From Ginsengibacter hankyongi (GTDB lineage Bacteria > Bacteroidota > Bacteroidia > Chitinophagales > Chitinophagaceae), in NCBI RefSeq assembly GCF_008710285.1, contig NZ_VYQF01000003.1, positions 62,001 through 126,000 of the forward strand: a DNA stretch of 64,000 nucleotides, given 5' to 3'. This document shows, in pieces, positions 38,238 through 47,345 of the stretch (position 1 is its first letter; each line of letters starts with the position of its first letter). The translations under genes were made by a program, and so were the position numbers. Below the pieces are notes generated by a model that was not told the origin of the DNA, made no database searches, and saw only the letters and a list, made by a program, of their open reading frames with translations.

Positions 38238-39218
38238 ATGGAGTCACCATTGGAATATGCGATAGGAATAGATGTTGGAGGAACAACCGCTAAATTTGGA
38301 ATTGTAAATCACCGCGGCGAAATATCAAACAGGGGGAACTTGCCAACCAATGAACATGATGATGTAAACAGGTTCATTAATGAATTGTATGATGAGATTC
38401 AACCGGCCATAAAAGAAATTGGTGGCCCCGATTTAATAAAAGGCATCGGCGTAGGCGCACCCAACGGAAATTATTACAATGGTACGATTGAGTACGCGCC
38501 TAACCTTCTTTGGCGGGGAGTTATTCCTCTTGCAAAACTAATTACCGATAAATTCAATAAACCCTGCACGTTAACTAATGATGCCAATGCAGCAGCCGTA
38601 GGTGAAATGATGTATGGTGCAGCCCGCGGAATGCGTGACTTTATAATGATAACATTGGGAACGGGGGTTGGCAGCGGCATTATTGCCAACGGGCAATTAA
38701 TATTAAGACATGATGGATTTGCCGGAGAATTAGGGCATACCGTTATAAGGCCAAAAGGCCGTCTCCATTCAGGCACTGGTATGAGAGGCACACTCGAAAC
38801 GTATGCATCTGCAACAGGAATTGCCATAACGGCAAATGAATTATTGGACCAACGAAGTAAAGAAAAAAGTCTTTTAAGAAAGACCCCTCACAAAAAAATG
38901 GATTCCAAAGTGGTGTATGAGGCTGCAATGAAAGGAGACAAAATTGCCAAAGATGTTTTTAAATTTACCGGCCAGATATTAGGAGAAGCGCTGGCCAATT
39001 TTGTTATGTTTTCTTCACCCGAAGCCATCATTTTATTTGGCGGAGTTTGCAAGGCGGGAAAGCTGTTGATGGATCCAGTTAAAAAACACATGGAAAAAAA
39101 TCTCCTTCCTATTTTTCAGAATAAGGTAAAATTATTATTTAGTGAATTAAAGGAATCGGATGCTGCTATATTGGGCGCCAGTGCCCTGGTTTGGGAAATT
39201 AAACCGGAGCCGAAATAG
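38238..39218 (+). CDS. ROK-family sugar kinase (glucokinase-like) without the zinc motif
   Basis: 326 residues. The ATP-binding phosphate-1 motif AIGIDVGGTTAKFGIV is at the N-terminus, LTNDANAAAVGEM carries the catalytic Asp, and ITLGTGVGSGIIANGQL the phosphate-2 region. In ROK kinases a zinc site CxCGxxGCxE follows GHxxx; here GELGHTVI is present but the site reads SGTGMRGTLE, so all three cysteines are Ser or Thr. The Glu and the surrounding LETYASATGI are kept, so the enzyme is likely active but folded without zinc. It is downstream of the FHS transporter by 40 bases and would make glucose 6-phosphate for glycolysis or, after isomerisation, for GlgC. Confidence 0.88.
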   Translation: MESPLEYAIGIDVGGTTAKFGIVNHRGEISNRGNLPTNEHDDVNRFINELYDEIQPAIKEIGGPDLIKGIGVGAPNGNYYNGTIEYAPNLLWRGVIPLAKLITDKFNKPCTLTNDANAAAVGEMMYGAARGMRDFIMITLGTGVGSGIIANGQLILRHDGFAGELGHTVIRPKGRLHSGTGMRGTLETYASATGIAITANELLDQRSKEKSLLRKTPHKKMDSKVVYEAAMKGDKIAKDVFKFTGQILGEALANFVMFSSPEAIILFGGVCKAGKLLMDPVKKHMEKNLLPIFQNKVKLLFSELKESDAAILGASALVWEIKPEPK

Positions 39219-39292
39219 ATACACGTTGAGTTATAGTTTGAAAAACTTATATTAATATTCTTATTTATCTTGCGCTTGCCCAAAATTTCCTG

Positions 39293-39838
39293 TTGAAAAA
39301 AATAAGCGTTATATTATTATTTCTTGTGATGATACTTTGTGGCAGCGGGTTCTACGTTGCATGGTATATGAGCTTACAATCCATTCGAAATTCCCAGAAA
39401 GCTATACTCTCCCATTCATCATTTAGTAAAAATATGGTGGTAAAATTTGTTTTTACAAAGGACGATTTAAAAAATAACAGCGATGTCATTTTTGATGAAG
39501 ACGATTCGAACGAATTTGAATACAATAAACAAATGTATGATGTAATAAGCCGAAAGGAAGTTGGCGATCATATTTATATAACTTGTATTTCGGATACAGA
39601 GGAAGACAACTTAAGAGATTTTGCCATGTCGCAAATTATGAATAATGGCAATAATACCACCGGCAAAGAGTTGCCAATATTTAAATTCCGTTTGGATCAT
39701 TTCACCCATAATTTTAAAAGTGCCTTTACTGTATTTTCAATGAACGTTGTAGCATGTTCTCACCATGATTATACAGTTGGAAAACTAATTGCACCCTATC
39801 TTAATATCTCTTCCCCGCCACCGTGGCCTTTGGTTTAG
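39293..39838 (+). CDS. Single-helix membrane-anchored protein, function unknown
   Basis: 181 residues starting at a TTG (39293) that gives MKKISVILLFLVMILCGSGFYVAWYM, a good signal anchor. The rest is soluble and mixed: KNMVVKFVFTKDDLKNNSDVIFDEDDSNEFEYNKQMYDVISRKEVGDHIYITCISDTEEDNLRDF. The arrangement resembles small Bacteroidota proteins annotated as hypothetical that precede TonB-dependent receptors and carry a conserved hydrophobic start plus a periplasmic domain. The first residues could be a signal peptide rather than an anchor. Located 155 bases ahead of the receptor gene. I do not recognise a family. Confidence 0.65.
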   Translation: MKKISVILLFLVMILCGSGFYVAWYMSLQSIRNSQKAILSHSSFSKNMVVKFVFTKDDLKNNSDVIFDEDDSNEFEYNKQMYDVISRKEVGDHIYITCISDTEEDNLRDFAMSQIMNNGNNTTGKELPIFKFRLDHFTHNFKSAFTVFSMNVVACSHHDYTVGKLIAPYLNISSPPPWPLV

Positions 39839-39993
39839 GTTTCAATAACAATTTAAGTGAACCGCAGTTTACGTTTACCTGCCACAGAAATGCAGGCATA
39901 TTTTCATGAATATTTTTTAGTAACTGTTATTTGAGCGCATTAATAGCACCGTTGCTCATAAAATATTTAATCCTAACCAATAAATTTAATGAA

Positions 39994-42360
39994 ATGAAGC
40001 ATTTGCTTTTGTTGTGTGCATGGATGTGCAGCACACCTTTATTTTCCCAAACATTAAAAGGAAAAGTTTTCGATTCTTATAACCATGAGCCACTCTATGG
40101 CGCCAGTATTTCTTTAGGAGGCTTATCAACCGCCACTGATAACAACGGTGCTTTTTCGATTGGGTGCTCTAAGTCATCAACCTTAACGGTTTCATTTGTA
40201 GGTTATAAAACGTTTACCCACGTTATAAAAAATTGTGATGCTTTTTTGAACATTGCACTTATTCCTGTTAATAAAAACCTGGATGAAGTGGATATAACTG
40301 CCACGTCGAATTTAAACAAGTCGTTATTGTATCAACCTTCATCCATAACTAAACTGGGTACCCCGGAGTTAAAGAGGGGATTGGGATTATACCTTGATGA
40401 TGCCATTAACGCCAACGTGCCCGGGGTAACTTTACAAAGAAGATCCGTTTCCGGCGGACAACAATTTAATATCCGTGGCTATGGAGGCGGAAGCGGAGGC
40501 ACAGGCCGCATCAGCAGCAACTTCGACGGGCAGGGATATAAAGTTTATTTAAATGGAATTCCCATTACCGACGCTGAAGGAATTACCGTGCTGGATGATA
40601 TAGATTTTGGTTCTGTGGGCGACTTGGAAGTTACGAAAGGCCCTTCGGGAACTTTGTATGGGCTTGCAATTGCAGGTGTAGTAAATATCAAAACTATTAA
40701 ACCGGCAATAGGAAAAGTTTCTATTGGACAAGACGTTTTAATTGGGAGCTATGGATTGCAACGTTATACAACTCATTTTGAAATGGGAACTTCCAATTCA
40801 TCGCTGCTGATTAATTATGGCCAACAGGAAACAGATGGTTATTTAATTCATAATGCTTCTCATAAAGATTTCGTGAACCTGGCCGCCGATTTTAAAATCA
40901 ATGAAAAGGAATCTGTAAATACTTATTTCGGTTACAGCAAAAGTTATGATCAACGGGCAGGCGAGCTAACGTTAACCCAGTATGCGAATAAAGATTATTC
41001 CGGCAACCCCGATTATATTATAAGAAACGGCCATTCCGAAGTTACCAGTTTCCGTGCAGGCTTGAGCCATATGTATAATTTTAACGATCGTATTTCAAAT
41101 ACGACCACTGTCTATGGTTCCGGCGCCACCACCAATGCAAGCTCCGCTGCAGGCTGGACAGACAAAGACCCAATTAACTTTGGACTGCGTTCAACCTTCG
41201 ATACTAAATTTTCATTAAAAAAAGGCGTGAGCCTGAGTGGAATTACCGGTATTGAAACACAACATCAAAATGCACAAACTATCGGCTATGGCATGGTAAA
41301 AAATGCGGCTGACACTTCAGGGTATTATATCATTGGTGCGCAGAGAAGTAATCAATATACATTAACCGGCACAACTTCTCTTTTTACTGAATGGTCTTTA
41401 ACCCTGCCTCACGATATATCTTTTACTGCCGGGGTGGGCTTAAGCAACATGAATATTCAATTGAACGACAGGATGTACGTTGCCAACAGCACAAAGCCAA
41501 CACAGTATTCAAAAAATTACAATGGATTGTATTCTCCGCACTTTGCAATAAACAAAGTAATTAGCAAAGAATTTTCAGTATATGGCTCGTATAGTAAAGC
41601 CTACAAAGCTCCAACCAGTTCATATTTCTATATTCCAAGTACCGGGGCCGTTAATACAGATCTGAAACCTGAAACCGGCAACCAGTTTGAAGTTGGAACG
41701 AAGGGAGCAGTGCTTAATAATAAGCTATCTTATCAACTCGCATTATTCGATGCAATCTATTCAAATAAGTTTACCGCAATGAATGTATTAAACCAGGCAG
41801 GCACTGCAACATTGTACACGTACGTTGTTAATGGCGGAAAACAGGATGATAAAGGAATTGAACTCCTGGTAAAATGTACAGCTTATGAATCGGCAGATGA
41901 CTTCTTTCAATCTGTCCGCCCGTTTGCAAATTGTACTTATTCTGATTTCAAATATGTTGATTATGTATTTCATACCAAAAGCAAGGCCGGCCTGGATTCA
42001 GCAATTAATTATGACGGAAAGAAAGTTGCAGGCGTGGGGCCTTTCAATGCAAATGTTGGTTTAGACCTTTCATTAAAATATGGCTTGTATGCGAATGTTA
42101 CTTATTCTTACAAAGATGCATTTCCCATTACCTCTGATGGGTTGAACATCACGTCATCTTATAGTTTGCTAAATGCGAAAGTCGGTTTCCAACATAGTCT
42201 TTCCAATCACTTTGATTTGAATGTATATTTTGGTATAGATAACATTACCCAAACACAATATCCCATTTTTGTATTTGTAAACCAGTTACCTGATGCATAT
42301 TTGCCAGCCGCACTCAATGCAAATTATTATGGTGAATTAAATTTGAAATATAATTTTTAA
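39994..42360 (+). CDS. TonB-dependent outer-membrane receptor
   Basis: 788 residues from the ATG at 39994 (MKHLLLLCAWMCSTPLFSQ, a signal peptide); a TTG at 39931 would only add a polar leader. An N-terminal carboxypeptidase-regulatory-like domain (about 20-100) is followed by the plug (about 115-235, with DDAINANVPGVTLQRRS and NIRGYGGG) and a 22-stranded barrel ending in the typical aromatic YGELNLKYNF. Unlike SusC it has no obvious SusD partner and is shorter, so it is closer to siderophore/vitamin-type receptors. The substrate cannot be told. It ends at a strong terminator (42375-42415). Confidence 0.93.
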   Translation: MKHLLLLCAWMCSTPLFSQTLKGKVFDSYNHEPLYGASISLGGLSTATDNNGAFSIGCSKSSTLTVSFVGYKTFTHVIKNCDAFLNIALIPVNKNLDEVDITATSNLNKSLLYQPSSITKLGTPELKRGLGLYLDDAINANVPGVTLQRRSVSGGQQFNIRGYGGGSGGTGRISSNFDGQGYKVYLNGIPITDAEGITVLDDIDFGSVGDLEVTKGPSGTLYGLAIAGVVNIKTIKPAIGKVSIGQDVLIGSYGLQRYTTHFEMGTSNSSLLINYGQQETDGYLIHNASHKDFVNLAADFKINEKESVNTYFGYSKSYDQRAGELTLTQYANKDYSGNPDYIIRNGHSEVTSFRAGLSHMYNFNDRISNTTTVYGSGATTNASSAAGWTDKDPINFGLRSTFDTKFSLKKGVSLSGITGIETQHQNAQTIGYGMVKNAADTSGYYIIGAQRSNQYTLTGTTSLFTEWSLTLPHDISFTAGVGLSNMNIQLNDRMYVANSTKPTQYSKNYNGLYSPHFAINKVISKEFSVYGSYSKAYKAPTSSYFYIPSTGAVNTDLKPETGNQFEVGTKGAVLNNKLSYQLALFDAIYSNKFTAMNVLNQAGTATLYTYVVNGGKQDDKGIELLVKCTAYESADDFFQSVRPFANCTYSDFKYVDYVFHTKSKAGLDSAINYDGKKVAGVGPFNANVGLDLSLKYGLYANVTYSYKDAFPITSDGLNITSSYSLLNAKVGFQHSLSNHFDLNVYFGIDNITQTQYPIFVFVNQLPDAYLPAALNANYYGELNLKYNF

Positions 42361-42374
42361 GAATTAATTATAAC

Positions 42375-42415
42375 GCTGTGGCGTAAACGATTTTGTTTTA
42401 TGCCACAGCATTTTT
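42375..42415 (+). terminator. Intrinsic terminator of the TonB-dependent receptor gene
   Basis: GCTGTGGCGTAAAC (42375-42388) pairs with GTTTTATGCCACAGC (42395-42409), 13 or 14 pairs with one G-T, followed by ATTTTT. Convergent genes flank it, so it may work in both directions. Confidence 0.8.
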
Positions 42416-42464
42416 AAACCAGCATTAAAAAGTATTTATGATACGGGCGAACTTACGCGGCGTT

Positions 42465-43448
42465 TTATTTCTTCTCAATTAAAAAAACGGAAGGCACGGA
42501 ACGCTGGCCTTTCTTATCTGACGGCGAATTAGTTTGACGGCCATTCACAAGCATACAACTGCTTCCGCCTCCGTCCAAATTCAGTGCTTCTTTACATCCA
42601 AGATCTTTAAGAATTTGCGCCTCCTGTATTAAAGTAATTCCCGACGCAGTTTCACTTCTTCCCTCAGCAACGAGGATAATTATTTCATGACCGTTTGTAT
42701 ATCCTATTGCCGTTCTTGGATGCCTGTCGTTAATAGCCATACCGTAAAATTTTCTCTCTTCATTATTGGAGATTTGTACTTTGCTATTTTGAACTAACAC
42801 AGGGCCACCACCAATGGCAGTTTTCATTCTCCATTTTTTAAATGATGGAACTGATTTTCCTCTGTGTCCTAAAACGAGCGAAGTGTTTATTTCTATATCA
42901 TTAAAAGAATGGTTGGCCACAGAATCGTGCATGAATGGAATAGCAAATTCACTTGCATATGGATATTTTTTTGAGGAATCAGTATATATCCATGCAATAT
43001 CTGCAGTACGGTTTTTTGTAACTCCAAAGGCACCATCAAAGGAATGATAATAAGTCAAAGTATCTTTCTTTTTTCCGGCAATTGAATGCACATTATACCC
43101 AACAAGCTTTCCATTCTTCTCGACAATATTTAGATTTTGATTGGTGGCAAAAGAAAAGAAACAGGAGTTAACTACTAACAGCGGATGATTATCTTTTTCA
43201 AAAAATTGGGAAGGAGTAAATCTTCGTTTATAGGTTGTATCAGTTGTAAAATTCAAACTTTTATCTTTCATATCTGCTATTACATAATAGACCACCTCAG
43301 GCTTGCCATCAATTAAATCAGTAGATTTATAAATATGCATAGATGCCGGCAGCGGCTGATATAATGAATCTAAATTCTTCCAGGATAACTGCGCGTTTGA
43401 AACCAGGCATATCACGACAAAATAAATAAAGAACAAAAATTTTTTCAT
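42465..43448 (-). CDS. Phosphodiester glycosidase family protein (NAGPA type)
   Basis: 327 residues with signal peptide MKKFLFFIYFVVICLVSNAQ. The product has the NAGPA domain (residues about 90-325) named after the mammalian uncovering enzyme N-acetylglucosamine-1-phosphodiester alpha-N-acetylglucosaminidase. Hallmark segments are LLVVNSCFFSF, KMKTAIGGGPVLVQNSK, HPRTAIGYTNGHEIIILVAEGRS and, near the end, EALNLDGGGSSCMLVNGR. Bacterial members are secreted and act on phosphodiester-linked sugars or related surface glycans, but few have been tested. It is convergent with the TonB-dependent receptor. Confidence 0.88.
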   Translation of the reverse strand: MKKFLFFIYFVVICLVSNAQLSWKNLDSLYQPLPASMHIYKSTDLIDGKPEVVYYVIADMKDKSLNFTTDTTYKRRFTPSQFFEKDNHPLLVVNSCFFSFATNQNLNIVEKNGKLVGYNVHSIAGKKKDTLTYYHSFDGAFGVTKNRTADIAWIYTDSSKKYPYASEFAIPFMHDSVANHSFNDIEINTSLVLGHRGKSVPSFKKWRMKTAIGGGPVLVQNSKVQISNNEERKFYGMAINDRHPRTAIGYTNGHEIIILVAEGRSETASGITLIQEAQILKDLGCKEALNLDGGGSSCMLVNGRQTNSPSDKKGQRSVPSVFLIEKK

Positions 43449-43577
43449 TTTAAATATTTAGGGTTACACAAGAGCCGTAGTGTTTTAGACAAAACGGCTG
43501 GTTTTACTTTTATAAATTAAGAGAAAGAGAAAATAGAATACCCGATATTTTTATGTTATAAATGATGCGTAAGCTAA

Positions 43578-43721
43578 TCAAATATCGCACTCATATCCGG
43601 ATGTGGGAACAGGTGTAGGACACATGGCAATTGGATGGCTTTCAATTAATTCCCATTTACCTTCGCAATGAACCCAGTCATCATAAGTATAATGGGGAAG
43701 CATTTTATCTGAAATGCCCAT
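43578..43721 (-). pseudogene. Truncated Uma2-family (PD-(D/E)XK) fragment, N-terminus only
   Basis: A 47-codon frame: MGISDKMLPHYTYDDWVHCE then GKWELIESHPIAMCPTPVPT and a short tail to a stop. The order LPHYTYDDW, GKWELIESHPIAM, PTPVP is the start of Uma2 (DUF820) restriction-endonuclease-like proteins, whose full length is about 180-200 residues; here it ends before the catalytic core. No continuation in any minus-strand frame down to 43449. It is likely a decayed remnant of a Uma2 gene, sitting 18 bases upstream of the lipA stop codon's end of the same strand's transcript. I rate the family by pattern only. Confidence 0.6.
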
Positions 43722-43739
43722 AGTTCAAAATTAAAAAAT

Positions 43740-44669
43740 TTATTTATCAGCATTCTGTAATGCTTTTTCTTCTCTCCATTTATTTCTTCCATAACCAGCT
43801 ATTACATGTTTATCCGAATGGTAGGAAGAACGAACCAGCGGTCCGCTTTCAACATAATCAAATCCAATCTGGTAACCAATTTCCCTTAATTCAGCAAATT
43901 CATCAGGATGTACAAAACGTTGCACCGGTAAATGCTTTTTAGAAGGCTGAAGATATTGCCCGATGGTAATAACATCTACGTTACTTTCCTTAAGATCCTG
44001 CATGGTTTGTATCACTTCTTCTTTGGTCTCGCCAAGGCCCAGCATAATTCCACTTTTGGTACGCATACCGCCCTGCTTCAAAATACGCAGGGTTTCCATG
44101 CTGCGCCAGTATTTTGCCTGTATTCTAACAGTACGGGTTAAACGCTCAACAGTTTCTATGTTATGGCTCACTACGTTTGGCGCTGCGTCTATAATTCTTT
44201 GGATATTTTCCCGCTCTGCTTTAAAATCAGGAATTAATGTTTCCAACGTGGTGGTTGGATTTAACGCGTACACTGCTTTTATGGTATTGTACCAGATAAT
44301 TGAACCGCCATCTTTAATTTCATCCCTGTCAACTGAAGTTATGACGGCATGCTTCACTTTCATTAATTGAATTGCTTCGGCTACCCGCTGCGGTTCATCC
44401 CAGTCTACTGCCAGGGGGCGCCCGGTGGCCACTGCACAAAAACCACAACTTCTTGTACAAATATTTCCTAATATCATAAATGTTGCTGTGCCTTCGCCCC
44501 AGCATTCGCCCATGTTTGGGCAATTGCCACTTTCGCAAATGGTATGCAGTTTATGGGTATCTACCAATCCGCGTACATGTTTATATTCTTCGCCTATTGG
44601 TAATTTTACCCGGAGCCACGATGGCTTTTTAGATTGTACTTCCGGAGTCGTAATTATTTCTTCGCTCAT
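43740..44669 (-). CDS. lipA: Lipoyl synthase
   Basis: Radical-SAM enzyme that inserts two sulfur atoms into the octanoyl chain on the E2 or GcvH lipoyl domain. The ATG at 44669 ([24 protein letters not shown]) is preferred over one at 44723, giving 309 residues. The auxiliary cluster cysteines are in [15 protein letters not shown] and the SAM cluster in CTRSCGFC; the C-terminal Ser-x-x-x-Ser region appears as [14 protein letters not shown] with the YHA-type end [10 protein letters not shown]. It lies 53 bases behind a predicted outer-membrane protein gene on the same strand. Confidence 0.96.
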   Translation of the reverse strand: MSEEIITTPEVQSKKPSWLRVKLPIGEEYKHVRGLVDTHKLHTICESGNCPNMGECWGEGTATFMILGNICTRSCGFCAVATGRPLAVDWDEPQRVAEAIQLMKVKHAVITSVDRDEIKDGGSIIWYNTIKAVYALNPTTTLETLIPDFKAERENIQRIIDAAPNVVSHNIETVERLTRTVRIQAKYWRSMETLRILKQGGMRTKSGIMLGLGETKEEVIQTMQDLKESNVDVITIGQYLQPSKKHLPVQRFVHPDEFAELREIGYQIGFDYVESGPLVRSSYHSDKHVIAGYGRNKWREEKALQNADK

Positions 44670-44722
44670 TAATATTATATTGCCTTGTGGTTTAAAAAAT
44701 TTAAAAACACATCGTCTTGCCA

Positions 44723-45502
44723 CTATTTTCTTTTGCCAAACAAAATGGAAACATACCCACTAAAGAAAAATGACCGTTGCTGGTTCTGAAGTAGGATGGG
44801 AATTTTCTTTGTATAATATTCGCCCGTTACGCCCACTTCAATTGCTGAGATTATTTCATTATAACTCCCATAATCAAAACGCAAAGCTGTTTTGGCATAC
44901 AAGCCGGGTGTTACAGTCATGTCGCTCCAGCCCTTACTTAAAGAAGGCCCTCCAATAATGGGTCCGTTTAAAAATAAAGAACTATCGGGCGAATTATATT
45001 TCACGTATGCGTAATCGTTACCTTTTTGAACCTGTACATAATATGGTCTTAATAAGGACAATGATATTCCGCCACCATAATTTGCGGTAACGCTTACCCC
45101 ATTTTTGTTTGATTTATTTCCCAATAAAATTTGTTGCTGCACTCCTAACTTTACAGGGTACACGAAATTTTCTTTACCATACACAAAAGGAACAGAATTT
45201 ATAAAAGGGTTGCTTTGCTTATCTTCCTTAATAGCTTTCCGTTCAGTGATCTCAAGCTGGTATAAGGTTGCTTTTTTAACTGAACTTGCACGGCCCAATT
45301 CAAAAAATACTCCATATCCATCACTGGTTAGTTTAGCCCCAAAAAGAAAACTTTTTTTATAAGCAATTACGCCTTCTTCCTCTTCTTTTACCATGCTGTT
45401 GATTCGTGCTCTTTTCTCGGCCTGACGTTGTTTTTTAGATTGTTGTGCAAACGCTCCGAGAGAAAATGACAGTATAAAAATCAGAAAAAATATTTTTCGC
45501 AT
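44723..45502 (-). CDS. Predicted outer-membrane or secreted beta-rich protein
   Basis: 259 residues. Signal peptide [20 protein letters not shown], a basic stretch [14 protein letters not shown], then alternating-strand sequence ([88 protein letters not shown]), ending like a barrel protein. Found in Bacteroidota ahead of lipA or in core gene clusters; no named family recognised. Reads in the same direction as lipA and may share its transcript. Divergent from the OsmC-family gene. Confidence 0.75.
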   Translation of the reverse strand: MRKIFFLIFILSFSLGAFAQQSKKQRQAEKRARINSMVKEEEEGVIAYKKSFLFGAKLTSDGYGVFFELGRASSVKKATLYQLEITERKAIKEDKQSNPFINSVPFVYGKENFVYPVKLGVQQQILLGNKSNKNGVSVTANYGGGISLSLLRPYYVQVQKGNDYAYVKYNSPDSSLFLNGPIIGGPSLSKGWSDMTVTPGLYAKTALRFDYGSYNEIISAIEVGVTGEYYTKKIPILLQNQQRSFFFSGYVSILFGKRK

Positions 45503-45554
45503 GTAATTGATTGATGGTTATGGTTACTGGTGTAAATTTATACAAAAATACATA

Positions 45555-45956
45555 ATGACTGCCTCAATAGTATATACAGGAAATTTGCGATGTGAAGCTG
45601 AACACGTTCAAAGTAAAACAATTACAGAAACTGATGCTCCCACAGACAATAGGGGTAAAGGCGAAAAATTTTCTCCAACCGATCTTTTATGTGTTTCTGT
45701 AGCTACCTGTATGCTTACAACTATGGCAATAAAAGCTGGAGACTTACAGGTAGACATCACTGATGCAAAAGCAGATGTGACAAAGCATATGTTCAGCAAC
45801 CCACGCAGGGTTGGTAAAATTGAAGTGATGGTAACCTTACCTCCTAACGGAAACGAACGCGACAGGAAAGTGCTTGAAAAAACTGGTGACAATTGCCCCG
45901 TCATAAAAAGTATTCACCCGGATATTGAACTTGTTATAAATTATAAATGGGGATAA
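45555..45956 (+). CDS. OsmC/Ohr-family protein
   Basis: 133 residues from the ATG at 45555 (MTASIVYTGNLRCEAEHVQS), preferred over an upstream alternative at 45507. The OsmC fold is shown by GKGEKFSPTDLLCVSVATCMLTTMAIKA with the first catalytic Cys, and EKTGDNCPVIKSIHPDIEL with the second. These proteins reduce organic hydroperoxides through the Cys pair. The short length and the spacing place it nearer to OsmC/YhfA than Ohr. Divergent to the gene at 44723-45502 and convergent with the DUF2851 gene. Confidence 0.9.
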   Translation: MTASIVYTGNLRCEAEHVQSKTITETDAPTDNRGKGEKFSPTDLLCVSVATCMLTTMAIKAGDLQVDITDAKADVTKHMFSNPRRVGKIEVMVTLPPNGNERDRKVLEKTGDNCPVIKSIHPDIELVINYKWG

Positions 45957-46027
45957 AATTCAATTGTTGATGCTTTTTACTTGGCTAAGATTTAAGGAAA
46001 CTTTATCAATTTAACCTGATTCCATCA

Positions 46028-47302
46028 TCACTTGTTTCTCTTAAGTAATGTATTACCAATAGCGCAATGCGGGCAAAGTTTTTTATTACAGTATTCATTT
46101 TTAAGCTGGATAAGAGCCTGGGAATCCAAAGCGTTCTTATTTAAAAAATTCAACTTTTCAAAAGCTTTGGTTATATTATTTTTTTCTGCTGCAATTTCTT
46201 CAAGCCATTTTATTGCTTTGTCTTTATATACCTCTTCGTTGTGGTTCAACCCATAAGCGAATAATGTCGGAATAATCGTATTGATGATAATATTATCAAT
46301 CATCTGTTTGCCGATTGTCTTTACTTTGTAGCCTGATGTTTCATCGAAAATATAATGATAATGCCAGTAATCGTTGGCACTTACATCCAGCATTTTTTTA
46401 ATTTCCTTCAAAGAAGTTGCATCTTTTATTTTCGAAAACAAATGCTCACTCTCATGAATGAGCATGGCGAGTTGGGCAAGTCTTATCGTCGGAAAATTTG
46501 CCGGGCGCATTCTTAAAAAAGACAATTCACCATCAACAGCTTTTAAATTATATTTTTTTTGATAAAAAGAAAATTCTTTCTTCAACATCAAAGGATATTT
46601 TTCTATAAATTCAGACACAAGTAAACCGGCTGTTCCAAACAATAAAGCTTCAACCTGCGGAATGCTGTTTTTATGTTTTGCCAAAATTGACACAGGTATT
46701 GACCTTGCAACTTTTTGAAAGAGGTCGCTGTTAACCTTTATTCCAAAATTGGCAGCAATTAACCACCAAAAAGTTTCTTCCCAATGAAAATTTGTTTCTT
46801 TTAGAATGGCCAGTGTGTTCTTTGATTTTTCAATTAGCCTTTCAGCAACAAGTCTTTGTTTCCAATTGGAAAGCGTAAGCTCATTAACCTCCGGCAACTG
46901 GTTCTCGCAGGGAATAAAATGCGAAGAATCCATTAGCATTCTGTATTTTTCAAGCAATAATTTCGGAACCCGGTTCTTCAATTCAACTGTAGCAAGATTA
47001 TTACCATGCTTATCTTTTATTAGGACATTATTGTTCCAAACCACATGAAGGATAACGTTATTAAAATTTGAATCAGCGGAATGGTTGTGCACGTTCCAAT
47101 CGGATGAATTAAGATGAAGTTCTACATTTCCGGCCCATGTTGTTTTTCCAATTTTAATTTTTGCATCAATAAAATCAGCGCCCTGGTTGGTATTATAGTT
47201 TCCCGTCTTAATTACCTGGATGGGTTCGCCCGAAGAAGTAACCAGTTCTGAATTATTGAAGTATTGAAATTGCCAGATATATTGCAGCAAGTCTTCTTTC
47301 AT
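46028..47302 (-). CDS. DUF2851 family protein
   Basis: 424 residues, cytosolic. The N-terminus MKEDLLQYIWQFQYFNNSELVTSSGEPIQVIKTGNYNTNQGADFIDAKIKIGKTTWAGNVELHLNSSDW is the signature of DUF2851, a family nearly confined to Bacteroidota; NQGADFIDAKI with a later GNVELHLNSSDW resembles a nuclease-fold acidic site but this is unproven. The C-terminal NEYCNKKLCPHCAIGNTLL carries three cysteines that could bind metal. The gene is the last of a five-gene minus-strand block shared with Maf, UbiA, KdsC-like and DUF2520 genes. Confidence 0.88.
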   Translation of the reverse strand: MKEDLLQYIWQFQYFNNSELVTSSGEPIQVIKTGNYNTNQGADFIDAKIKIGKTTWAGNVELHLNSSDWNVHNHSADSNFNNVILHVVWNNNVLIKDKHGNNLATVELKNRVPKLLLEKYRMLMDSSHFIPCENQLPEVNELTLSNWKQRLVAERLIEKSKNTLAILKETNFHWEETFWWLIAANFGIKVNSDLFQKVARSIPVSILAKHKNSIPQVEALLFGTAGLLVSEFIEKYPLMLKKEFSFYQKKYNLKAVDGELSFLRMRPANFPTIRLAQLAMLIHESEHLFSKIKDATSLKEIKKMLDVSANDYWHYHYIFDETSGYKVKTIGKQMIDNIIINTIIPTLFAYGLNHNEEVYKDKAIKWLEEIAAEKNNITKAFEKLNFLNKNALDSQALIQLKNEYCNKKLCPHCAIGNTLLKRNK

Positions 47303-47345
47303 GCGCAGGAAGTTAGTTATCGAAAAAATAAAACAAATACTTTAT

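Noticed and set aside
39994-42360. Possible SusC-type polysaccharide receptor
   Set aside because: It is too short for SusC and has no SusD-like lipoprotein gene next to it, so a general TonB-dependent receptor is the safer call.
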